Below are positions 56,926 through 64,000 of a DNA stretch of 64,000 nt, piece by piece. The DNA comes from Tigheibacillus halophilus (GTDB lineage: Bacteria; Bacillota; Bacilli; Bacillales; Amphibacillaceae). The notes under the pieces were generated by a model. The model was not told where the DNA came from. It was given only the letters and a program-made list of their open reading frames with translations, and searched no databases. Location of the stretch: assembly GCF_042683165.1 (NCBI RefSeq), contig NZ_JBHUIZ010000017.1:1-64000 (forward strand), written 5' to 3'. The stretch's first letter is position 1. Every line of letters starts with the position of its first letter. The translations under genes were made by a program, and so were the position numbers.

Positions 56926-59808
56926 ATGCCAAGCAAGTCAATCAAGATTCAAGGTGCTAGAGCGCATAATTTGAAAAACATCAGCATCAATATCCCAAAA
57001 AACAAATTAGTTGTGGTAACCGGGTTGTCGGGTTCAGGAAAATCTTCGCTAGCTTTTGATACGATTTATGCTGAAGGACAACGCAGATATGTTGAATCAC
57101 TTTCAGCATATGCACGCCAATTTTTAGGTCAAATGGATAAACCGGATGTGGATTCAATTGAAGGCTTGTCACCGGCGATTTCCATAGATCAAAAAACAAC
57201 CAGCCGCAATCCGCGCTCGACTGTCGGTACGGTTACTGAAATATATGATTATCTCAGGCTTCTTTATGCCCGTATAGGAAGGCCTACATGCCCAAAACAT
57301 GGTATAGAAATCAGTTCGCAAACCATTCAGCAGATGGTCGACCGTATTTTAGAATACCCGGAACGCACAAAGATGCAAATACTTGCACCAGTTGTTTCTG
57401 GCCGCAAGGGTGAACATGTCAAGGTTTTGGAAAAGCTTAAACAAGAAGGATATGTTCGCGTTCGTGTAGATAAAGAAATGCGTGAAGTGACGGAAGAAAT
57501 CAAGCTGGAGAAAAATAAAAAACATTCGATTGAAGTTGTGATAGACAGAATTGTTGTGAAAGAGGGAATTAGTACACGGCTTAGCGATTCATTGGAAACA
57601 GCTCTTTCGCTGGCAGATGGGCATGTGATCGTAGATGTGATCGGAGAAGAAGAACTGCTGTTCAGTGAACATTTTGCGTGTCCAATTTGTGGATTCTCCG
57701 TTGGTGAATTGGAGCCGCGTCTGTTTTCCTTCAATAGCCCGTTTGGTGCTTGCCCGACGTGTGATGGACTCGGAACAAGACAGGAAGTCGATCTTGATTT
57801 GGTTATTCCAGACTGGAATAAATCCTTGAAGGAAAATGCTATTGCGGCATGGGAGCCAATCAGCTCGCAATATTATCCGCAGCTGCTCAAAAGTGTGTGT
57901 GAGCACTATGGCATTGATATGACGGTACCTGTGAAAGACATTCCAAAACAGCAGATGGATAAAATTTTATATGGCAGTGGCAAGGAAAAAATACGTTTTT
58001 ACTATATGAATGACTTTGGCAGAGCCAAGGATGACCATATTATGTTTGAAGGCGTGATCCATAATATTTCCCGACGCTTCAGAGAGACATCGTCAGACTT
58101 TGTCCGTGAAACGTTAGAAAAATATATGACCCAAACAAAGTGTCCGACCTGTAAAGGATATCGTCTAAAAGAGGAAGCGCTCGCCGTTTTGATCAATGGT
58201 CAACATATCAGTCAGATTACGGACTATTCGATTACAGAGGCAAAGAACTTTTTCGGTTCACTTGATTTGACGGAAAAGGAAGCGAAAATCGCGAACTTGA
58301 TATTGAAAGAAATTTCCAGCCGTCTGGAATTTCTGAATAATGTCGGTCTTGATTATTTGACGATGTCAAGAGCAGCGGGAACACTATCCGGTGGAGAAGC
58401 ACAGCGCATCAGACTCGCTACGCAAATCGGATCTGCATTGACGGGTGTCTTGTATGTGCTTGATGAGCCCTCGATTGGACTGCATCAGCGAGATAATGAC
58501 CGTTTGATAGCAACGTTGAAAAGCATGCGTGACTTAGACAATACGCTAATTGTAGTCGAGCATGATGAGGATACGATGGTTGCTGCCGATTGGCTGATCG
58601 ATATCGGACCAGGAGCAGGGGAGCACGGAGGGCATATTGTTGCAAGTGGGACCCCGCAAAAAGTAATGAATACAAAAAAATCTCTCACAGGACAATATTT
58701 ATCTGGAAATAAATATATTCCGCTCCCTGCTGAACGGAGGAAGAGTGACAAACGGTTTATCGAAGTGGTCGGCGGAGCAGCGAACAACTTGAAAAACGTA
58801 CATGCCAAATTTCCCCTGGGAATGATGACTGTTGTAACAGGAGTATCTGGCTCTGGTAAAAGTACCCTTGTCAACGAAATATTATATAAGTCATTGGCTA
58901 AGGAACTCTATGCGGGAAAACACCGGCCCGGAAAACATAAAGAGGTTAAAGGCATCAGTCAAATTGAAAAAGTGATTGATATCGACCAGTCTCCAATCGG
59001 CCGGACACCACGTTCTAATCCAGCGACATATACTGGCGTATTTGATGATATCCGCGATGTGTTTGCATCAACGAATGAGGCAAAGGTGCGCGGATATAAG
59101 AAAGGCCGCTTCAGTTTCAATGTTAAAGGCGGACGCTGTGAGGCCTGCAGAGGGGACGGTATCATCAAAATCGAAATGCATTTCCTTCCGGACGTCTACG
59201 TTCCTTGTGAAGTTTGTCACGGCAAACGTTATAACCGCGAAACGCTTGAAGTTAAATATAAAGGGAAAAGCATTGCCGATGTATTAGATATGACTATCGA
59301 GGAGGCATTGAAATTCTTTGCTAACGTTCCAAAAATCAAGCGCAAGCTGCAGACCATATACGATGTCGGCCTTGGTTATGTAAAGCTGGGACAGCCGGCG
59401 ACTACGTTATCCGGTGGAGAAGCACAGCGGGTTAAATTGGCGAGTGAACTCCATCGAAGATCGAACGGGAAGTCATTTTATATTCTGGATGAACCGACAA
59501 CCGGTCTGCATGTAGATGACATTAAACGTTTACTGACCGTTCTCCAGCGGCTTGTAGATAACGGAGATACAGTGTTGATTATTGAACATAATCTGGACGT
59601 GATTAAAACAGCCGATAATATCATCGATCTCGGTCCTGAGGGCGGGGATCGCGGAGGACAAATCATTGCGACTGGAACGCCAGAGCAAATCGCTGATAAC
59701 GAAAAATCATATACCGGTCATTACCTGAAGCCGGTTCTGGAACGAGACAGAAAACGCATGGAAACAGAATTGGCCTCAAAAGAGAAAATAGCATCCGGCA
59801 GCAATTAA
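56926..59808 (+). CDS. uvrA: Excinuclease ABC subunit A
   Basis: Damage-sensing ABC-type ATPase of nucleotide excision repair. The 960-residue protein has two ATP-binding cassettes (Walker A GLSGSGKSS and GVSGSGKST; signatures LSGGEAQR twice) and Cys4 zinc sites (CPICGFSV...CPTCDGLG; CEACRGDG...CEVCHGKR). ATG 56926 follows GGAAGGAAG; the frame from 56905 has no site. The gap to uvrB is 185 nt, so it may have its own promoter. Confidence 0.97.
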   Translation: MPSKSIKIQGARAHNLKNISINIPKNKLVVVTGLSGSGKSSLAFDTIYAEGQRRYVESLSAYARQFLGQMDKPDVDSIEGLSPAISIDQKTTSRNPRSTVGTVTEIYDYLRLLYARIGRPTCPKHGIEISSQTIQQMVDRILEYPERTKMQILAPVVSGRKGEHVKVLEKLKQEGYVRVRVDKEMREVTEEIKLEKNKKHSIEVVIDRIVVKEGISTRLSDSLETALSLADGHVIVDVIGEEELLFSEHFACPICGFSVGELEPRLFSFNSPFGACPTCDGLGTRQEVDLDLVIPDWNKSLKENAIAAWEPISSQYYPQLLKSVCEHYGIDMTVPVKDIPKQQMDKILYGSGKEKIRFYYMNDFGRAKDDHIMFEGVIHNISRRFRETSSDFVRETLEKYMTQTKCPTCKGYRLKEEALAVLINGQHISQITDYSITEAKNFFGSLDLTEKEAKIANLILKEISSRLEFLNNVGLDYLTMSRAAGTLSGGEAQRIRLATQIGSALTGVLYVLDEPSIGLHQRDNDRLIATLKSMRDLDNTLIVVEHDEDTMVAADWLIDIGPGAGEHGGHIVASGTPQKVMNTKKSLTGQYLSGNKYIPLPAERRKSDKRFIEVVGGAANNLKNVHAKFPLGMMTVVTGVSGSGKSTLVNEILYKSLAKELYAGKHRPGKHKEVKGISQIEKVIDIDQSPIGRTPRSNPATYTGVFDDIRDVFASTNEAKVRGYKKGRFSFNVKGGRCEACRGDGIIKIEMHFLPDVYVPCEVCHGKRYNRETLEVKYKGKSIADVLDMTIEEALKFFANVPKIKRKLQTIYDVGLGYVKLGQPATTLSGGEAQRVKLASELHRRSNGKSFYILDEPTTGLHVDDIKRLLTVLQRLVDNGDTVLIIEHNLDVIKTADNIIDLGPEGGDRGGQIIATGTPEQIADNEKSYTGHYLKPVLERDRKRMETELASKEKIASGSN

Positions 59809-59832
59809 TGGATGGTAAACAAGATGTAGCAG

Positions 59833-59858
59833 TTTCAGTGAAAAAATGGTTACTGAAA
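59833..59858 (+). terminator. Weak hairpin after uvrA
   Basis: TTTCAGT (59833-59839) with ACTGAAA (59852-59858), followed by AATCTTTG. Confidence 0.4.
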
Positions 59859-59869
59859 AATCTTTGATA

Positions 59870-60150
59870 AATAGACGGCACCCCTGCTTTGATATGCTCC
59901 CCCTATAGTAGACAGTAAAAAGAAAGCACGTTAATCTGTCTACTATAGGGGGATTTTTTGTGGGGAAGAAACGAAAAACTTATAATATTGACTTTAAGAA
60001 GAAAGTTGTTAACCTTCATCTTAAAGATGGGATGGGTTAAAACACAATAGCTAGAGAAATGAACATTGATAAAAATCGAGTAAAAAGATGGGTAAACCAT
60101 TTTAATACTGAGGGAACAAAGGGACTTGAGGAAAAACGACGGTGTAAGCT
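59870..60150 (+). mobile_element. IS3-family insertion sequence relic with end-to-end junction
   Basis: CCCCCTATAGTAGACAG (59899-59915) and CTGTCTACTATAGGGGG (59936-59952) are perfect 17-bp inverted ends with 20 nt between them, outer tips facing. Right of the second end is the start of an IS3-type orfA; left of the first is a short stretch that may be the right end of another copy. Transposase similarity stops near 60150. Together this looks like a remnant of two abutting copies or of an IRR-IRL circle junction. Confidence 0.7.
59960..60150 (+). pseudogene. IS3-family transposase orfA fragment
   Basis: From GTG 59960 the frame reads VGKKRKTYNIDFKKKVVNLH, a TAA at 60038-60040, then NTIAREMNIDKNRVKRWVNH and GTKGLEEKR: an IS3/IS150-type helix-turn-helix OrfA. 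One in-frame stop and the loss of everything after about 60150 (no orfB, no DDE domain) show that it is dead. Confidence 0.8.
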
Positions 60151-60288
60151 CTTTTGCAAAGATGCCAGCATGAAGTTGCCTTATCGACGATGACTGGTCG
60201 GGTTTTCTATTCGTTTTTTTTAAGCGCAAGCTTTGACGATTGCTGATTATTTCTGTAATGTTAAATTCATAGGCAGGGAGGACAAAAC

Positions 60289-60639
60289 ATGAAATCGATT
60301 GAAATAGAACAAGTGCAAAATGTATTGGAAGGTTTTATCAATAAAGAAGTTTATATTCATTTAGAAACGACAAATGGAGCGTATACCGGTCACTTCAACA
60401 AGGCGTTAAACGCAGGAGTGTATATCCGTAATGCGCAAGTATCTTTTTCCCAAGCGAAAATTGTTCCTGCGGAAATCGGATACCGTATTGGCCTGAAAAT
60501 GAATTTAGGGTGGATTTATGCAGAAGGTTTGACTGACTGGGAGATGTTTGAAGATACAAAGCTGTTGATGGCTGGACATGATGAAGACGGGCGGCTGATG
60601 GTCGCCTTGGAAATCAGCGAAACACCTTTTAGCTTTTGA
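60289..60639 (+). CDS. yojF: YojF family protein (DUF1806)
   Basis: A 116-residue cytoplasmic protein; ETTNGAYTGHF, GVYIRNAQVSF and GWIYAEGLTDWE match B. subtilis YojF. The family is nearly always encoded next to bshB2 (yojG), as here, suggesting a supporting role in bacillithiol metabolism, but its activity is not known. AGGGAGG precedes ATG 60289. Confidence 0.9.
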   Translation: MKSIEIEQVQNVLEGFINKEVYIHLETTNGAYTGHFNKALNAGVYIRNAQVSFSQAKIVPAEIGYRIGLKMNLGWIYAEGLTDWEMFEDTKLLMAGHDEDGRLMVALEISETPFSF

Positions 60640-60699
60640 AATCATAAAAGAGATTAAATGTTGTACGCTTACTATAAGGCAGCAAAGGACTGATGAAGA

Positions 60700-61365
60700 A
60701 TGGATAAACACGTTGTAATCATTTTTCCCCATCCGGATGACGAGTCATTTGGTACCGCAGGCACAATTGCCAAATTTCGATCAGAAGGTGTGCCGGTAAC
60801 CTACCTATGTGGTACGTTGGGAGAAATGGGGAGGAATATGGGCTTACCAATCATAGCAAATCGGGAAACAATGCCGGAAATCCGTAAACAAGAGCTGATA
60901 AATGCTTGTAAAGAGCTTGATGTGGATCTTCAGATGCTTGGATATCGGGATAAGACATTAGAGTTTGAAGACAGGGGTGAAGTAGCCACCCGTTTAAAAG
61001 GTCTTTTAGAGGAATTGAATCCTCATCTTGTAATCACCCATTATCCAGGTCATGGTGTACACCCTGACCATAATGCGTTAGGAGCGGCGGCTATCCAGGC
61101 AGTTGGCAGTATGGCTCCTGATAAAAGACCCGTCGTCTGGGCAAGTGCTATCACGACGAACAGATACGAAGTTTTGGGCAATCCCGACATTGAAGTGGAT
61201 ATCAGTAACTTCTTTGATGAAAAGCTGAAAGCGATCATGGCTCACGAAACACAGGCCAAAGGTATTATCGGAAACTTTAGGGGCCGAAAACCTTCCCAAG
61301 AGGATTTCAAGGCCATCGCTAAAGAGGCTCTTGGAAAAGAAGCATTTTATACGTGGCAATTTTAA
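60700..61365 (+). CDS. bshB2: Bacillithiol biosynthesis deacetylase BshB2
   Basis: Zinc hydrolase of the LmbE/PIG-L family that removes acetate from GlcNAc-malate (and possibly bacillithiol S-conjugates) in bacillithiol metabolism. The 221-residue protein has the metal-binding HPDDE at residues 11-15 and the second ligand region HYPGHGVHPDHNA. It follows yojF by 60 nt and probably shares its transcript. Confidence 0.93.
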   Translation: MDKHVVIIFPHPDDESFGTAGTIAKFRSEGVPVTYLCGTLGEMGRNMGLPIIANRETMPEIRKQELINACKELDVDLQMLGYRDKTLEFEDRGEVATRLKGLLEELNPHLVITHYPGHGVHPDHNALGAAAIQAVGSMAPDKRPVVWASAITTNRYEVLGNPDIEVDISNFFDEKLKAIMAHETQAKGIIGNFRGRKPSQEDFKAIAKEALGKEAFYTWQF

Positions 61366-61369
61366 GATG

Positions 61370-61409
61370 ATCACACTGCAGGAGCACAATTCTTGCAGGG
61401 TGATTTTTT
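61370..61409 (+). terminator. Terminator of yojF-bshB2
   Basis: An 11-bp stem with one mismatch (61370-61380 with 61394-61404), then TTTTTT. Confidence 0.8.
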
Positions 61410-61545
61410 ACTGATTGACAAGTTTCTTTGCTGTAGGGAAGATACAAATTTCACTATCCCTTTTTCTTCCATGAAAAAAGTGGTATCATCGTATTCCAAC
61501 CGCTGTAATCATCTTAAATACAAGAGAGGAATGTCTTGCAGGACT

Positions 61546-61574
61546 TTGAGATTGCTTTCAAAAAGGGTTATAAT
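61546..61574 (+). promoter_or_regulatory. Sigma-A promoter P1 of suf operon
   Basis: TTGAGA (61546-61551), exact 17-nt spacer, TATAAT (61569-61574). Confidence 0.75.
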
Positions 61575-61620
61575 GAAGGGAGTCATTCGAATGGTGGCAA
61601 ACAGCCAGAAAAAGTTGATA

Positions 61621-61678
61621 TTAAATTCGAAATGATATAAGATTATAATGAGAATAAATTGAGAATGATATTTTCTCA
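61621..61678 (+). promoter_or_regulatory. Second suf promoter with Fur-like palindrome
   Basis: TTAAAT (61621-61626), 17-nt spacer, TATAAT (61644-61649). Just downstream are TGAGAAT (61649-61655) and TGAGAATGATATTTTCTCA (61660-61678), a 19-bp imperfect palindrome similar to Fur boxes of Firmicutes. Confidence 0.5.
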
Positions 61679-61711
61679 TCAAAATATAATGAAGTATTTG
61701 GAGGTATTGAT

Positions 61712-62509
61712 ATGGCAGGATCTACGCTAGAAATCAAGGACTTACATGTATCCATCGAGGGTAAGGAAATTTTAAAAGGTGTGAACCTTACAATAAATGG
61801 CGGGGAATTCCACGCAATTATGGGACCTAATGGTACAGGGAAATCGACATTGGCATCTGCGATCATGGGCCATCCAAAATATGAAGTAACACAAGGAAGC
61901 ATTTTGATGGATGGTGAAGATGTATTGGAAATGGAAGTCGATGAACGTGCACGTGCCGGTTTGTTCCTGGCAATGCAATATCCAAGTGAAATCACTGGTG
62001 TGACCACTTCTGACTTCTTGCGTTCGTCTATTAATTCCCGTCGCGAGGAAGGCGATGAAATCCCGTTGATGAAATTCATCAAGGAAATGGATAATACATT
62101 GGACTTTCTTGATATCGATAAAAACATGGCACAGCGTTATCTGAACGAAGGTTTCTCCGGTGGGGAGAAAAAACGTAATGAAATTCTGCAATTGATGCTT
62201 TTGAAGCCTGAAATTGCCATTCTGGATGAAATCGACTCTGGATTGGATATCGATGCGTTAAAAGTCGTTTCTAAAGGTATCAATAAGATGCGGAACGATA
62301 ATTTCGGCTGCCTGATCATCACACACTACCAGCGACTGTTGAACTATATTACTCCTGACTATGTGCATGTCATGATGCAAGGTAAAGTCGTCAAATCTGG
62401 CGGTCCTGAACTGGCTCAACGTCTGGAAGCTGAGGGCTATGAATGGTTGAACGACGAATTGGGAATTGAAGTTGTTGAAGATGAGGAAACAGCAGAACAA
62501 AATGCATAA
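61712..62509 (+). CDS. sufC: Fe-S cluster assembly ATPase SufC
   Basis: ABC-type ATPase of the SUF machinery; with SufB and SufD it forms the scaffold that builds iron-sulfur clusters. The 265-residue protein has Walker A GPNGTGKST, Q-loop MQYPSEI, signature FSGGEKKRNEI, Walker B AILDEIDSGLDID and H-loop ITHYQR, typical of SufC. TTGGAGGT precedes ATG 61712. It is the first gene of sufC-sufD-sufS, the B. subtilis sufCDSUB order. Confidence 0.97.
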   Translation: MAGSTLEIKDLHVSIEGKEILKGVNLTINGGEFHAIMGPNGTGKSTLASAIMGHPKYEVTQGSILMDGEDVLEMEVDERARAGLFLAMQYPSEITGVTTSDFLRSSINSRREEGDEIPLMKFIKEMDNTLDFLDIDKNMAQRYLNEGFSGGEKKRNEILQLMLLKPEIAILDEIDSGLDIDALKVVSKGINKMRNDNFGCLIITHYQRLLNYITPDYVHVMMQGKVVKSGGPELAQRLEAEGYEWLNDELGIEVVEDEETAEQNA

Positions 62510-62526
62510 TGGTTAGGAGGGGTAAT

Positions 62527-63837
62527 ATGGCTGTTGAAACGAAATTGCCGTACGATAAAGATTACATTGAACAGTTTTCAAAAAACCGGCAAGAACCAGA
62601 GTGGATGAAAGATTTGCGACTTGACGCAATCAGACAATCTGAACATCTGCCAATGCCGGAGCCTGATAAAACGAAAATTACAAAATGGAATTTGACACAG
62701 TTTGAGCATGATTATGGAACAGGTGCCGAAATTTCTTCATTAGGGGATTTGCCGGCGGAAATCAAAGACTTCTTTGATAAGGATAACCTGCCGCAAAACC
62801 TGCTGATTCAGCGTAATCAGTCTGTTGCCTTTGCTGCTTTGAGCGAAGAATTGAAAGAAAAAGGTGTTATCTTCACTGATATTTTTACAGCGATGAAAGA
62901 ACATGAAAGCCTGGTGAAACGCTACTATATGAAAGATGCCGTGTCTGTCGATGAACATCGCTTGACTGCTTTGCATGCGGCCTTGATGAATGGCGGCGTA
63001 TTCGTTTATGTTCCTAAAAATGTTGAAGTGGAAGTTCCTTTGCAAGTGGTATTCTGGGATGAAAACCCGGAAATCGCCTATGTAAACCATGTACTCGTTG
63101 TTGCTGACGATAATAGTTCGCTTACTTATGTCGAGAATTACATTTCGAATAACGAGGAACAAGAATCGGTTGCAAATATTGTAACAGAAGTAATTGCACA
63201 TAATAATGCAAAAATCTTGTTTGGTGCAGTTGATAATTTTGCGAAAGGGACCACTGCGTACATTAACCGCCGCGGCATTGCTTATCGTGATGCTAATATC
63301 GAATGGGCACTTGGTCAAATGAATGATGGAAATACCGTCTCTGAAAATATCACCAATCTGCTTGGTGACAATTCCAATGCTTTTGCTAAAACAGTTACTG
63401 TTGGACGCGGCAAACAGACGCAAAACATTACTGCCAAAGTTGTTAACTGGGGCAAAAACACAGAGGGACATATTCTGCAGCATGGTGTCATGAAAGACGC
63501 CGCAACCAATATTTTTAATGGTATTGGTAAAATCGAGAATGGTGCTTCCGGAGCGAACGCAGAGCAAACTTCCCGCGTGCTGATGCTTAGTGAAAAAGCA
63601 AGAGGTGACGCTAACCCGATATTGCTGATCGAAGAGGATGATGTTATGGCTGGTCATGCCGCATCTGTCGGACGTGTCGATCCATTGCAGCTTTACTACT
63701 TGATGAGCCGGGGAATTTCACAGGCTGAGGCAGAGCGTTTGATCATTCATGGTTTCCTTGCACCGGTTGTCGGTCAGTTGCCGATTGAATCAGTCAAAGA
63801 ACAATTGACACAAGTGATTGAAAGGAAGGTTTACTGA
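62527..63837 (+). CDS. sufD: Fe-S cluster assembly protein SufD
   Basis: Scaffold partner of SufB and SufC, needed for iron entry. The 436-residue protein has the helical N-terminal region (PYDKDYIEQFSKNRQEPEWM) and the SufBD beta-helix core (ANAEQTSRVLMLSEKARGDANPIL by parts, DDVMAGHAASVGRVD, YYLMSRGISQAEAERLIIHGF by parts). ATG 62527 follows AGGAGGGG; ATG 62509, overlapping the sufC stop, is less likely. Its stop overlaps the sufS start (TGATG). Confidence 0.96.
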   Translation: MAVETKLPYDKDYIEQFSKNRQEPEWMKDLRLDAIRQSEHLPMPEPDKTKITKWNLTQFEHDYGTGAEISSLGDLPAEIKDFFDKDNLPQNLLIQRNQSVAFAALSEELKEKGVIFTDIFTAMKEHESLVKRYYMKDAVSVDEHRLTALHAALMNGGVFVYVPKNVEVEVPLQVVFWDENPEIAYVNHVLVVADDNSSLTYVENYISNNEEQESVANIVTEVIAHNNAKILFGAVDNFAKGTTAYINRRGIAYRDANIEWALGQMNDGNTVSENITNLLGDNSNAFAKTVTVGRGKQTQNITAKVVNWGKNTEGHILQHGVMKDAATNIFNGIGKIENGASGANAEQTSRVLMLSEKARGDANPILLIEEDDVMAGHAASVGRVDPLQLYYLMSRGISQAEAERLIIHGFLAPVVGQLPIESVKEQLTQVIERKVY

Positions 63838-64000
63838 TGGATGCAGCAGCCATTCGGCAAATGTTTCCAGCTTTAAATCAGGAAGTAAATGGGCATCCAT
63901 TGGTTTATCTTGATTCATCTGCAACATCACAGAAGCCACAGCAGGTGATTGATGCCGTCGCGAATTATTATACGTACGACAATTCCAATGTGCACCGTGG
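63837..64000 (+). CDS. sufS: Cysteine desulfurase SufS (5' part, cut by window end)
   Basis: PLP-dependent enzyme that takes sulfur from cysteine for Fe-S cluster assembly. Only the first 54 residues are present (MDAAAIRQMFPALNQEV, GHPLVYLDSSATSQKP, NSNVHRG), which are typical of SufS (YLD-AATSQKP and NVHRG). AAAGGAAGG precedes ATG 63837, which overlaps the sufD stop. sufU and sufB would be expected beyond the window. Confidence 0.95.
   Translation, partial: MDAAAIRQMFPALNQEVNGHPLVYLDSSATSQKPQQVIDAVANYYTYDNSNVHR

Noticed and set aside
59903..60229. Minus-strand 108-codon ORF over the IS relic
   Set aside because: It is the shadow of the transposase fragment and the inverted repeats; no start signal.
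61591..61635. 14-codon ORF with AAGGGAGT ribosome binding site in the suf leader
   Set aside because: Very short, no arrest or repeat codon pattern, and it overlaps the second suf promoter.
1..64000. CRISPR arrays, tRNA or rRNA genes and prophage modules
   Set aside because: No regularly spaced direct repeats, no tRNA-like cloverleaf and no phage structural or integrase genes were seen by eye; a tRNA or covariance scan was not possible.

Overview
The window is chromosomal DNA from a low-to-mid GC, motile, competence-capable Gram-positive of the Bacillaceae (Oceanobacillus/Terribacillus-like relatives are my best guess; I cannot place the genus). Evidence: near-complete Bacillus subtilis-type synteny (yvyE-degSU-degV-comF-flagellar late genes-hpf-secA-prfB-cccB-ftsEX-ctpB-minJ-uvrBA), strong AGGAGG-type ribosome binding sites, TTG/GTG starts, sigma-D promoters, SinI/SinR, a CcpA cre box, bacillithiol biosynthesis (bshB2) and a SUF iron-sulfur operon.

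Layout. 1-1.9 kb: motA-motB stator operon behind a sigma-D promoter. 2-10.2 kb: accessory transport block (three MFS carriers, an SLC13 dicarboxylate carrier, pyrrolidone carboxyl peptidase, a DUF1648 membrane protein, a HAD phosphatase). 10.3-14.7 kb: ydjO-like zinc protein, aldehyde dehydrogenase plus DUF779 partner under a cre site, a P-loop ATPase and an IDEAL-domain protein. 14.7-18.4 kb: dispersed repeat copy A, a PBP3-like transpeptidase and an LCP wall-polymer ligase, both on the minus strand. 18.4-25.4 kb: a 1.1 kb decayed stretch, sinI-sinR, a ProP-like carrier, nagA-nagB, yvyE. 25.4-39.8 kb: degS-degU, degV, comFA-comFC, then yvyF-flgM-flgN-flgK-flgL-yviE-fliW-csrA, flaG-fliD-fliS-fliT, hpf. 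39.8-41.2 kb: a small ORF behind a cluster of Spo0A-box-like sites, and dispersed repeat copy B. 41.2-52.5 kb: secA, prfB (programmed frameshift), cccB, ftsE-ftsX, a coiled-coil M23 peptidase, ctpB, minJ. 53.1-54.4 kb: copper nitrite reductase with an FNR-like site and a 25-codon hydrophobic ORF. 54.8-59.8 kb: uvrB, uvrA. 59.9-60.15 kb: IS3-family relic. 60.3-64 kb: yojF-bshB2 and sufC-sufD-sufS (sufS cut by the window end).

How it fits together: much of the window is the motility/biofilm/competence decision circuitry (DegSU, SinIR, FlgM, FliW-CsrA, Com) with its flagellar structural targets. The flagellin gene hag, normally between csrA and flaG, is missing here. A second theme is envelope growth and division (PBP3, LCP, SecA, FtsEX plus a cognate-looking hydrolase, CtpB, MinJ). 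No rRNA, tRNA, CRISPR or phage genes were seen. The most noteworthy non-textbook observations are the inverted dispersed repeat pair, the Spo0A-box cluster before a small ORF, the hag-less flagellar locus, the TTG-start sinI and the IS3 end-to-end junction relic.
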